From NCBI GenBank assembly GCA_020633465.1, contig JACKDN010000009.1:124001-188000 (forward strand): 64,000 nt of DNA, given 5' to 3'. Within the stretch, counting starts at the first letter, position 1. Every line of letters begins with the position of its first letter. Of the stretch, positions 27,296-36,810 are shown piece by piece. The stretch comes from Myxococcales bacterium (lineage in GTDB: Bacteria; Myxococcota_A; Bradymonadia; UBA7976; UBA1532). The translations under genes were made by a program, and so were the position numbers. The notes beneath the pieces are model-generated. The model was given only the letters and a program-made list of their open reading frames with translations. It ran no database searches and was not told where the DNA came from.

Positions 27296-28669
27296 ATGTC
27301 CGCAGTCGATCTGCCCGTCATCACCGACGCGCCCAAGGCGCTCAAGCCCCCCGTCGACGCCGCCGCGCTGGCGCACAAGGATCTGCTCGACGGCCCCTTC
27401 TGGCAGCGCATCCCGGCCTACGCCGACGTCGACGAGGCCACCTTCCTCGATCACCGCTGGCAGTCGAAGCACACGATCACGCGGCCGGACAAGCTGCTGG
27501 CCGCCATCGAGGGCCTGGTGCCGCAGTCGTTCATCGACGACGCCGCGGCCGGCTTCGAGCGCGCGCCGATGGCGGTGCGCGTCAGCCCCTACCTGCTCAG
27601 CCTGATCGACTGGGACGATCCGGTGAACGATCCGCTGCGCATCCAGTTCATCCCGCTCGACTCGCGCTTCCTGCCCGACCACCCCAAGCTGGGGCTCGAC
27701 TCGCTGGGCGAGCAGGCCGACGCGCCGGTGCCCGGGCTGACGCACCGCTACCCCGACAAGGCGCTGTTCCTGGTCATCGACACCTGCCCGGTCTACTGCC
27801 GCTTCTGCACGCGCAGCTACGCGGTGGGCCTGGACACCGCGCAGGTCGAGAAGGTGCAGCTGAAGCCCAAGAAGGAGCGCTGGGACGCCGCCTTCGCTTA
27901 TGTCGCCTCGCGCCCCGAGCTCGAGGACATCGTCATCAGCGGCGGCGACGCCTACAACCTGCGCGCCGACTGGATCCGCGAGATCGGCACCCGCCTGCTG
28001 AACATGCCCAACATCCGCCGCATCCGCTTCGCCAGCAAGGGCCTGGCGGTGATGCCGATGAAGGTGCTGACCGACGAGGACTGGTTCCGCGCGCTGGTCG
28101 AGGTGCACGATCTGGGGCGGCGCCTGGGCAAGGAGGTGGCGTTTCACACCCACTTCAACAACGCCAAGGAGATCACCGCGTACTCGCAGCGCGCGCTGCA
28201 GCGGATGTTCGAGGCGGGCATCATCGTGCGCAACCAGTCGGTGCTGCTGCGCGGCGTCAACGACACGCCCGCCGAGATGGGCCTCTTGGTCAAGCGGCTG
28301 GGCTACATCAACGCCCACCCCTACTACGTGTACGTGCACGACCTGGTGCAGGGCGCCGAGGACATGCGCACCACCGTGCAGACCGCCATCGACCTCGAGA
28401 AGTACGTGCGCGGCCTGACCGCCGGCTTCAACACGCCCACCTTCGTGGTCGACGCCCCCGGCGGCGGCGGCAAGCGCAACGCCCACAGCTTCGAGCACTA
28501 CGATCGCCACAGCGGCATCTCGGTCTACACCGCCCCCTCGGTGAAGCCCGGCCAGTTCTTCCTCTACTTCGATCCCATCGACCAGCTGGCCCCCGAGTGG
28601 CAGATCCGCTGGCGCGATCCCGCCGAGCAGCAGCGCATGATCGACGCCGCCCTCGCCGCCGCCCGCTGA
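27296..28669 (+). CDS. kamA: KamA-family radical SAM aminomutase (lysine 2,3-aminomutase type)
   Basis: The 457-residue enzyme carries the CxxxCxxC [4Fe-4S] site (CPVYCRFC, C164/C168/C171). Its PLP-binding Lys is K393 in DAPGGGGK. D349 (YVYVHDL) and D386 (VVDAPGG) match the two Asp residues that bind the substrate epsilon-amino group in clostridial lysine 2,3-aminomutase. This supports conversion of L-lysine to beta-lysine rather than the EpmB role. After the cluster the sequence reads CTRSYAVG instead of the usual CTRRRFAG, so substrate preference may differ. Beta-lysine is used in lysine fermentation, osmolyte synthesis (with AblB) or EF-P modification. No ablB-like acetyltransferase or lysine fermentation gene lies nearby. 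Confidence 0.9.
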   Translation: MSAVDLPVITDAPKALKPPVDAAALAHKDLLDGPFWQRIPAYADVDEATFLDHRWQSKHTITRPDKLLAAIEGLVPQSFIDDAAAGFERAPMAVRVSPYLLSLIDWDDPVNDPLRIQFIPLDSRFLPDHPKLGLDSLGEQADAPVPGLTHRYPDKALFLVIDTCPVYCRFCTRSYAVGLDTAQVEKVQLKPKKERWDAAFAYVASRPELEDIVISGGDAYNLRADWIREIGTRLLNMPNIRRIRFASKGLAVMPMKVLTDEDWFRALVEVHDLGRRLGKEVAFHTHFNNAKEITAYSQRALQRMFEAGIIVRNQSVLLRGVNDTPAEMGLLVKRLGYINAHPYYVYVHDLVQGAEDMRTTVQTAIDLEKYVRGLTAGFNTPTFVVDAPGGGGKRNAHSFEHYDRHSGISVYTAPSVKPGQFFLYFDPIDQLAPEWQIRWRDPAEQQRMIDAALAAAR

Positions 28670-28695
28670 TCCTCGGGGGTCGATCCTCGGGGGTC
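28668..28695 (+). repeat. Tandem 14-bp direct repeat at the end of the aminomutase gene
   Basis: GATCCTCGGGGGTC occurs twice without a spacer, starting inside the stop codon region. The rest of the 282-base gap to the next gene holds an A/T-richer patch (about 28700-28740) and a GATCTG/CAGATC inverted repeat near 28755. The patch is a plausible promoter zone for the next gene, but I see no clear consensus. Confidence 0.6.
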
Positions 28696-28951
28696 GTGCC
28701 AAACTATCGACCGAACCGTACACTTCTTTCACTTTTTGCCACGCCCCCCGCCGATCTGACCGACAGATCTGCCAAGCCGACGCACCCAGCGGAACCCGGA
28801 CGCCCGCTCGATGCTCCGTGTCTCGGCACCCGACACATCGACCAGCCGGGCGTCGGCCGGGGGGTGAACGCCGCACCCCTTATCCAGCCAACGGCCGCGT
28901 CCGACGAAGTGGGGGAAGCCTGCTGGACTTGCGGGCGAGAGGGGACTGCGG

Positions 28952-31222
28952 ATGATGGCATCCACGACCAGCTTCGATCACGACGCGAACGAGCGGCCGC
29001 CCATGGCGCTCGTCGGGGCCTTCGCCGCCGGGGCGTTGCCCGCGGCGCTGGCCGAGCGACAGATCGCCTTCGAACACTTCGACCGGGGCGAGGCCCTGCT
29101 GCAGGCGATCGACGGCGGCGCGACCTTCGTGGCCGTCTTCGCGCACGTCGAGGCGGGGGCCGCGCGGCTGGTCTCGGCCCTGTCCGAGCGCCTGGCGACC
29201 GGCCGCCCGCCGCTGGTCGCCGTCGGGGGCGAGGTCGCGGGCGCCGACGCCGTGATGTCGGATCCCCCCGGCCGCCGCGAGGTGCAGACCACCCTCAACC
29301 TGCTCGAGCGCCTGGCCGAGCGCACCGCCGATCTGGCGGTGCTCCGCGGCGTCGACCAGCGGCTGCGCGCGGCCACCCGGCACGACCTGCGCAACCCCCT
29401 CGCGGCCGTCGAGGCCTTGGCCTCGGCCCTGGGTCAGCGCGAGCTGCTCAGCCCCGAGGGCCGCGCCGACGTCGACGGGCTGGTGGCCGCCACCCGCGGC
29501 CTGCTGCAGCGCCTCGAGGCCCTCGATCCGGTGCCGACGCCCACCGACGACGAGCACCGCATCGCGCCCACGGCCACCAGCGTGCGCGCCCTGGTGCTCG
29601 AGGCCGCGCGCATGACCGGCTTCCCCCAGGCGGCCATCGACTGGTCGCCCGCGGACGCCGATCCCATCCTGCAGGTCGATCCCCTGCAGTTCCGGCGCGT
29701 GCTCGAGCACCTGCTGACCAACGTTCGTCGCCACGCCCACGGGGCCGGCACCCTGGCGGTGCGCTGCGTCGACGACACGGTGGTCGTCGAGGTCGCCGAC
29801 AGCGGCCCCGGCCTGCGTTCGGACGCCAGCGGCAGCGGCCTGGCCTACTGCCGCGTCGCCGTCGAGGCGCACGGCGGCCGCTTGACGGTCCGCGACCGCC
29901 ACGCCGGCGGCACCGTGGTCGTCGCCGAGTGGCCGGGCCTGATCGACGTCCCCAGCGCCCACGGCCTCGAGGCCAGCGACACCGCCGAGGGCCGCCCCCC
30001 CGTCGTCTGGTTCGCCGACGACGAGGAGCTGGTGCGCAAGGCCGTGCAGCGCGTGCTGCGCCACGCCGGCTACGTCATCCACACCTACCCCGACGGCCAG
30101 GCGCTGCTCGACGCCCTGCGCGCGGCCACCGACGACGGGCCCGACGTCATCATCTGCGACGCCGACATGCCCGGCCTGCACGGCCTGGACGTGCTGCGCG
30201 CGGTGCGCGACATCGAGCCGCAGATCGCCCGCGTCCTCTACACCGCCTACTGGCCCACCAACCTGGTGGTCGACGCCTTCAACGAGGGCGTGGTGCACCG
30301 CTACGTGAACAAGGGCCAGAGCCGCAACGAGATCGAGGCCTGCCTCAGCCAGGTGCTCGAGCAGCGGCGCGCCGCCAAGAAGGCCCAGCGCGATCCGCGC
30401 CGCGCGCACTTCGACAACATGATCGACGAGGAGCGCCTGACCCTGCACGTGCAGCCGCTGTTCGACGCCCAGTCGGGGCGGCTGGTGGCCTGCGAGGCCC
30501 TGCTGCGCAGCCTGCACCCCGAGTTCCGCGGCCCGCTCGACGTCATCGACGCGTCGCGCGCCTACAGCCGCGAGTACTCGCTGCAGCGCGTGCTGGCCGG
30601 CGTCGCCGCGCGCATCCGGCAGGCGCTGCCCGGCGACGTCGATCTGTTCGTCAACGTCGATCCGATCATCCTGCGCGATCCGGATCAGCTCGACCTGGCC
30701 TTCTCGCCGCTGTACCCGGCGGCCGATCGCATCGTGCTCGAGCTGACCGAGCGCGCGCAGCTCGGCTCGGACGGCGGCTGGGAGCAGGCGGTCCGCTATC
30801 TGCGCAGCAAGGGCTTCCGCATCGCCCTCGACGACGTCGGCGCCGGCTACAACTCGCTGGGCGCGGTGGCCGCGGTCACGCCCGAGGTCATCAAGCTCGA
30901 CATCTCGCTCATCTCGGGCATCCACCGGAACCCGCAGAAGGCCGAGCTGGTGCGCCTGCTGTGCGACTACGCCGAGCGGCAGAAGATCCGGACGGTGGCC
31001 GAGGGCATCGAGGAGGCCGAGGAGGCGCGCCACTGCACCGAGATCGGCGTCCGCCTGCTGCAGGGCTATCACCTGGGCCGCCCGATGCCCCTCGACGACC
31101 TGCTCGAGCGCCACTGCGGCACCGCCCGCCGGCCGACCGTGCCGCTGACCACGCTCGTCGACCGCCCCGAGCCCGGGCCGCGGCTGCGCGTGGTCGAGCC
31201 GCCCACCGACGAGGGCTGCTGA
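28952..31222 (+). CDS. Hybrid histidine kinase - receiver - EAL phosphodiesterase
   Basis: This 756-residue cytoplasmic protein has no membrane segment. Residues about 18-110 resemble a degenerate receiver domain. A histidine kinase core follows, with phospho-acceptor H144 (TRHDLRNPL), the N-box (LLTNVRRHA) and the G-box (DSGPGL). A receiver domain (about 350-470) has an acidic pocket (ADDEE) and D403 in CDADMPG. The C-terminal EAL domain (about 485-725) keeps EALLR, FVNVDP, ELTER, LDDVGAGYNSL, IKLD, AEGIE and LQGYHLGRPM, so c-di-GMP hydrolysis is likely. The order suggests a phosphorelay inside one chain controlling c-di-GMP turnover. The input signal is unknown. Confidence 0.9.
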   Translation: MMASTTSFDHDANERPPMALVGAFAAGALPAALAERQIAFEHFDRGEALLQAIDGGATFVAVFAHVEAGAARLVSALSERLATGRPPLVAVGGEVAGADAVMSDPPGRREVQTTLNLLERLAERTADLAVLRGVDQRLRAATRHDLRNPLAAVEALASALGQRELLSPEGRADVDGLVAATRGLLQRLEALDPVPTPTDDEHRIAPTATSVRALVLEAARMTGFPQAAIDWSPADADPILQVDPLQFRRVLEHLLTNVRRHAHGAGTLAVRCVDDTVVVEVADSGPGLRSDASGSGLAYCRVAVEAHGGRLTVRDRHAGGTVVVAEWPGLIDVPSAHGLEASDTAEGRPPVVWFADDEELVRKAVQRVLRHAGYVIHTYPDGQALLDALRAATDDGPDVIICDADMPGLHGLDVLRAVRDIEPQIARVLYTAYWPTNLVVDAFNEGVVHRYVNKGQSRNEIEACLSQVLEQRRAAKKAQRDPRRAHFDNMIDEERLTLHVQPLFDAQSGRLVACEALLRSLHPEFRGPLDVIDASRAYSREYSLQRVLAGVAARIRQALPGDVDLFVNVDPIILRDPDQLDLAFSPLYPAADRIVLELTERAQLGSDGGWEQAVRYLRSKGFRIALDDVGAGYNSLGAVAAVTPEVIKLDISLISGIHRNPQKAELVRLLCDYAERQKIRTVAEGIEEAEEARHCTEIGVRLLQGYHLGRPMPLDDLLERHCGTARRPTVPLTTLVDRPEPGPRLRVVEPPTDEGC

Positions 31223-31280
31223 CCCTCCGCGCCGTCGGGAGTATGCTGCCGGCCGTCCACCGTGACCGCCGGAGGCCAAG

Positions 31281-32930
<1,650 letters not shown>

Positions 32931-32936
32931 GCCCGG

Positions 32937-33848
32937 TCAGGCGGACTGGCGCTCGAGGGTGGGCTGCCCGGCCGACTCGCGCGCGAGCGCGGCCTGCATC
33001 TGCGGCGCGGTCAGCGTGCTGCCGTCGGCGCTCCACCCCGGCCGCCCGAACACCGCGTGCCACGCCTCGCGCGGCGAGCCCGCCCGCCGCACGGCCTTCA
33101 GCATCGCGGCCCACTCGTGGAACGCGATGTAGAACAGGTTGTACGAGTCGATGTTCTTCACCAGCCCGTAGGTGACCGGCTCGCGCTCCGGCTCGAAGCT
33201 GCCGAACAGCCGATCCCACACGATGAAGACGCCCGCGTAGTTGCGGTCGAGGTACCGCACGTTCGCCCCGTGGTGCACGCGGTGGTGGCTGGGCGTGTTC
33301 ATCACCCACTCCAGCGGCCCCAGCGTGCGCACCCGCTCGGTGTGCACCGCGAACTGGTACAGCAGGTTGAAGGCGAAGCTGACGGTGATCAGCAGCGGCG
33401 AGAAGCCCAGCAGCGCCAGCACCAGGAAGAAGGGGATCGACGTGTAGTGCTCGGTCCACGACTGGCGCAGCGCGGTCGACAGGTTGTAGCGCTGGCTGCT
33501 GTGGTGGTTGACGTGCGAGCACCACAGCAGGCGCACCTCGTGGTGGGCCCGGTGGATGACGTAGAAGCACAGGTCGACCGCCACGAAGGCCAGCGCCCAG
33601 CCCCACCAGGCGTCCTCGGGCACGCGCCACGGCGCGAGCTGCACCAGGAAGCCGGCGCCGAGGACGATCAGCGCGTCGGCGCCGGCCGACCAGAGCAGCG
33701 ACACCGTGCCCATGCCCAGGCTGGCCTTCGTGTCGCGCGCCTCGTAGCCGCCGCCCAGCCCGGCGGTGCCGGCGCCGACGAAGGCCTCGACCAGCATCGC
33801 CAGCGTGAACGCGGGGACGGCGAACAGGTAGACGTCGAGCGGTTCCAT
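32937..33848 (-). CDS. Sterol desaturase/fatty acid hydroxylase superfamily protein
   Basis: The 303-residue integral membrane di-iron enzyme has the three His clusters of the family: HRAHHE, HVNHHSS and HRVHHG, embedded between four to five hydrophobic segments. Members oxidise sterols, carotenoids, alkylglycerols or fatty acids; the substrate here is open. ATG 33848 is preferred because GAGGTG lies just upstream; a GTG two codons earlier is also possible. It is convergent with fumarase (6 bases between stops) and divergent from the cytochrome operon. Confidence 0.9.
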   Translation of the reverse strand: MEPLDVYLFAVPAFTLAMLVEAFVGAGTAGLGGGYEARDTKASLGMGTVSLLWSAGADALIVLGAGFLVQLAPWRVPEDAWWGWALAFVAVDLCFYVIHRAHHEVRLLWCSHVNHHSSQRYNLSTALRQSWTEHYTSIPFFLVLALLGFSPLLITVSFAFNLLYQFAVHTERVRTLGPLEWVMNTPSHHRVHHGANVRYLDRNYAGVFIVWDRLFGSFEPEREPVTYGLVKNIDSYNLFYIAFHEWAAMLKAVRRAGSPREAWHAVFGRPGWSADGSTLTAPQMQAALARESAGQPTLERQSA

Positions 33849-34053
33849 GGTCACCTCGGCGGTGGCGCGTCATGATGCCGCGGCCGGCGGGCGCGCAGCA
33901 AGCCGACGCGCAGCGCGGCGTTTGGTAACGTGCGTCACGCTGGCGTAACGATGCCGCCCGGCGCGTGGGTCGCGCGGGCCGCAGGTGGGTCGGGGCACGG
34001 GACTTGCTGCATCGGCGCCGGGACCTGGGGGTCCCCGAGAGGAAGGAGGCTGC

Positions 34054-34998
34054 GTGCGCACGCTGCTGCCGGTCGTCCTGCTCGGCGTCGCCGCGGCCGG
34101 TGTGCCCGCGGCCGCCGCGCCCGGGCCGCTGCCGCCCGAACTGCAGATGGAGGGCAGCGAGACCATCGCGTCGCCGCCCGACGACCGTATCCAGGACGCG
34201 CGTTGGTGCCGCCTGTGCCACCAGGCGGAGCGCTTCGAGCGCAGCGCGTGGCGCACGACGGCGCATCACGAGCAGACCTGCACGGACTGCCACACGGGCT
34301 ACCACTTCAACCCGCACGAGCCGGTGACGCTGGGCGCGGCCGCCGACGCCGACGAGGGGTCGACCCCGGCGGCGCGCCGGGCCGCCGCGCGCGAGCGGTG
34401 CCGCGAGTGCCACGGCGAAGAGCTGCCTACGAGCGGCCACATCGAGCACGGCCCGGGCACCGAGGGGGCGGTCACGCCGCAGTGCCACGACTGCCACGGC
34501 GACCCCCACACCATCGTCACCGAGGCCTCGCTGGCCGCCCCCGAGCGCCGCCGCCGTATGAACGGCCGCTGCGCCACCTGCCACGGCGACGAGGAGAAGA
34601 TGAAGGCGGTGGGCCTCACCACGCACTCGGTCGAGAGCTACGCGCACTCGGTGCACGCCCGCCTCCTCGACCTCGGCTCGGACGAGACGCCGGGCTGCGT
34701 CGACTGTCACCAGTCGCACACGCTGCGCGACTTCGAGGCCGACGGCGTCGCCGCCTGCGAGCAATGTCACGAGCACGCCACGGCGGCCTTCGTGACGCTG
34801 GGCGACCACCGCCCCTACACCCGCGAGGAGCGCCCGGTCAGCTTCTTCACCCTGAAGTTCTTCGCGTGGCTGACCTTCCTCAGCGTCTTCGCCTTGGCGA
34901 TGCACGTCCTGCTCGACGTCTTCTCGGTCGTCCGGCGGGCTTTGTTCGGCGGCAAGGCCGAGACCCCCAGCGATCGCGCCGGCGGAGGCGAGGCATGA
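34054..34998 (+). CDS. Seven-heme membrane-anchored c-type cytochrome
   Basis: GTG 34054 follows a strong GGAAGGAGG box and opens a signal peptide (VRTLLPVVLLGVAAAGVPAAAA). The mature protein has seven CxxCH heme sites: CRLCH, CTDCH, CRECH, CHDCH, CATCH, CVDCH and CEQCH. A C-terminal membrane helix follows (about 275-298, FFAWLTFLSVFALAMHVLLDVF). It is therefore a periplasmic multiheme electron carrier held in the inner membrane. It overlaps the cytochrome b gene by four bases (ATGA), so it is probably the redox partner of that quinone-reactive subunit. Confidence 0.9.
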   Translation: MRTLLPVVLLGVAAAGVPAAAAPGPLPPELQMEGSETIASPPDDRIQDARWCRLCHQAERFERSAWRTTAHHEQTCTDCHTGYHFNPHEPVTLGAAADADEGSTPAARRAAARERCRECHGEELPTSGHIEHGPGTEGAVTPQCHDCHGDPHTIVTEASLAAPERRRRMNGRCATCHGDEEKMKAVGLTTHSVESYAHSVHARLLDLGSDETPGCVDCHQSHTLRDFEADGVAACEQCHEHATAAFVTLGDHRPYTREERPVSFFTLKFFAWLTFLSVFALAMHVLLDVFSVVRRALFGGKAETPSDRAGGGEA

Positions 34999-35842
34999 GC
35001 GACGTCCGGAACCCGGCCGAGGCCGAGGTCGACCCCACCGCAGAGGTGCAGCGCTTCGATCTGCACCAGCGCCTGCAGCACGGGCTGATGGCGATGTCCT
35101 TCACGCTGCTGGTGCTGACCGGCTGGCCCCTCACCACGCACGGCGTGGGCGCCTCGCGCGGGTTGGTGAGCCTGTTCGGCGGCCTCGAGGCGACCTCGCT
35201 GCTGCACCGCATCGCCGCGGTGGGCATGATCGTCTCGGCGCTCTACCACCTGATGTACCTGCTTTCGAAGGCCGTGCGCGGCGGGCTGCGCTTCTCGATG
35301 CTGCCCACGCCCAAGGACATGGTCGACGCGGCGGGCAACCTGATGTACTTCGTCGGCCTCAAGAAGGAGCGCCCGCGCTTCCCCCGCTTCACCTACTTCG
35401 AGAAGTTCGACTACTGGGCGGTGTTCTGGGGCGTGATGATCATGGCCGGCTCGGGCTTCCTGCGCTGGTTCCCCGATCTGGCCACCGCCTACCTGCCCGC
35501 GTGGGCCTACGAGATCGCCCTGCACGCGCACGCCGACGAGGCGCTGCTGGCGGCGCTGGCCATCTTCCTGTGGCACTTCTACAACGTGCACCTGCGGCCG
35601 GCGGTCTTCCCGATGTCGCGGGTGTTCATCACCGGCAAGATGACGATGGCCGAGCTCGAGGAGGAGCACGGGGCGGAGTACGACGAGATGCTGCGGAAGA
35701 AGGCCGAGGCCCGAGCCGCGGCGAAGCGCGCGCGCCCCGCCGCCCGCCCAGCCCGCCCCCGCGGCGCCCGCCGCCCGCCGCGGCGGCTCAGGCCGCGCCG
35801 CCCGCCCCCGACGCCCCGCCGGACGAGGACGACGTCCCGTGA
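34995..35842 (+). CDS. Membrane cytochrome b subunit (FdnI/hydrogenase-b type), frame change in the Pro/Ala tail
   Basis: ATG 34995 starts a protein with four main membrane helices and His residues placed for two b-hemes (QHGLMAMSF, LLHRIAAVGMIVSALYHLMYLL and IFLWHFYNVHLRP). It resembles gamma subunits of formate dehydrogenases and hydrogenases, which exchange electrons with quinones. The start frame loses coding character at about 35725-35750, in a C-rich stretch. The adjacent frame then encodes a Pro/Ala tail ending DAPPDEDDVP, with a TGA at 35840-35842 that overlaps the next GTG start. The tight overlap argues that 35842 is the true end and that one base is lost or gained upstream. Read without the shift, the frame would run over the next gene, which is unlikely. 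Confidence 0.82.
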
Positions 35843-36228
35843 AACGCCGCACGCGCGATGGGCTGGCCGTGATCACCGTGATGGCCCTCGTCGGCCTGCT
35901 GGTGCACGTCGCCATCGAGTCGGACCTGTCCACCAGCACCATCGGTGCGCAGGTGCGCGCCCGGTTCGAAGAGGCGCACTCGGCGCAGGCGCACGGCCTG
36001 CCCAAGGCGCCGCTGCCGCCCAGCGTGCAGCCCGTCCCGACCAACGAGCGCCTGGCCGAGATGCCCTGCTTCGGCTGCCACAGCCTCGACCGCTACCTGA
36101 CCGAGACGCGCTTCGGCCACCCGCAGCACGCCGGGGCGGGCCACTGCCACGTCTGCCACGCCTTCGAGTCGCACTTCGAGGTGATCGTCCGCAAAGAGAA
36201 CTGCGGCGAGTGCCACAAGGACGAGTAG
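35839..36228 (+). CDS. Small three-heme membrane-anchored cytochrome c
   Basis: The 129-residue protein has an uncleaved or cleaved N-terminal helix (about 10-27) and three CxxCH sites: CFGCH, CHVCH and CGECH. The DNA at the start is CCCGTGAAACGCC, where GTG overlaps the preceding TGA. It completes a three-gene unit of 7-heme c, b-type membrane protein and 3-heme c, which looks like a quinone-linked electron transfer module. No terminal reductase gene is visible beside it. Confidence 0.88.
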   Translation: MKRRTRDGLAVITVMALVGLLVHVAIESDLSTSTIGAQVRARFEEAHSAQAHGLPKAPLPPSVQPVPTNERLAEMPCFGCHSLDRYLTETRFGHPQHAGAGHCHVCHAFESHFEVIVRKENCGECHKDE

Positions 36229-36472
36229 CCGCGCGCCCTTCGCCGGCGACGGCCCTCGCCCGCCGCGTCTCTTCGCCCCCTCCCGAGTCCACGCTCACCG
36301 CCCGCGATCGAGGGTCCGGCCCCGCGCCGTGCGCCTGCACCGCGCAGCGGCCTGGGGCGCGCGGGCGCGCGCGGGGTGGATCTGCCGTGGCCGATGGGCG
36401 CGGCGCGCCGAGGTCGTCGCTCGGAGGCGGCGCGGGCCGTCGAGCGGCGGCGCCACGGGGCCGGGCGACGCC

Positions 36473-36655
36473 CTCGGGCCGCCGAGGACCGGGCGGCCCG
36501 GGGTCCATCGGGGCCATCGGGGCGGGTGACGACCTCGGGCCGCCGAGGACCGGGCGGCCCGGGGTCCATCGGGGCCATCGGGGCGGGTGACGACCTCGGG
36601 CCCGACGCCCCGAGCGGGCGGGCCGGGGTCCATCGGGGCGGGCGATGCCCTCGGG
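36473..36655. repeat. 61-bp minisatellite, about three copies
   Basis: The word CTCGGGCC recurs at 36473, 36534 and 36595, exactly 61 bases apart, and again 55 bases later in a shortened copy. The first two copies are almost identical. The unit contains CCGCCGAGGACCGGGCGGCC, which can fold on itself. Confidence 0.88.
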
Positions 36656-36656
36656 C

Positions 36657-36736
36657 CCGACGCTGGGACCGGGCGACGCCCGGACCGGGCGACGCTGGGA
36701 CCGGGCGACGCTCGGACCAGGCGACGCTGGGACCGG
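36657..36736. repeat. 16-bp tandem repeat, five copies
   Basis: Five adjoining 16-bp units follow the consensus GCGACGCTGGGACCGG, with one to three changes per unit. The array directly follows the 61-bp array. Confidence 0.85.
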
Positions 36737-36810
36737 GCGGGTCCGGACTGGGCGGGCCCGGGCCACCGGGGCCATGGACGCCGGCGACGGCCGCGCGCCC
36801 GGCGCCCGCG

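Larger units (their letters stand above)
36229..36810. other. 582-base gap without a convincing gene
   Basis: The space between the two convergent cytochrome units is extremely G/C-rich. Open frames cross it on both strands but consist of Pro, Gly and Arg from repeats, without start signals or domains. It holds two tandem repeat arrays (listed separately) and no recognisable terminator. Confidence 0.7.

Noticed and set aside
24542..28669. A 1375-codon plus-strand frame ending with the aminomutase
   Set aside because: The first 900 codons are an out-of-frame reading of the caspase-like gene and upstream sequence; the aminomutase start at 27296 has the right length for its family.
34005..34053. 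An earlier start for the heptaheme cytochrome
   Set aside because: The upstream codons are low-complexity and would hide the signal peptide; the GTG at 34054 has a near-perfect ribosome-binding site.
33930..36590. Cytochrome b frame continuing to 36590
   Set aside because: The extension overlaps the three-heme cytochrome entirely and reads as Arg/Pro-rich noise; a frame change near 35740 with an end at 35842 is more consistent.
36473..36736. Possible CRISPR array in the minisatellites
   Set aside because: The repeats are tandem without unique spacers and no cas gene is present.
36229..36810. Several open frames on both strands in the gap between cytochrome genes
   Set aside because: They are translations of tandem repeats (Gly/Pro/Arg) with no start signal or conserved motif.
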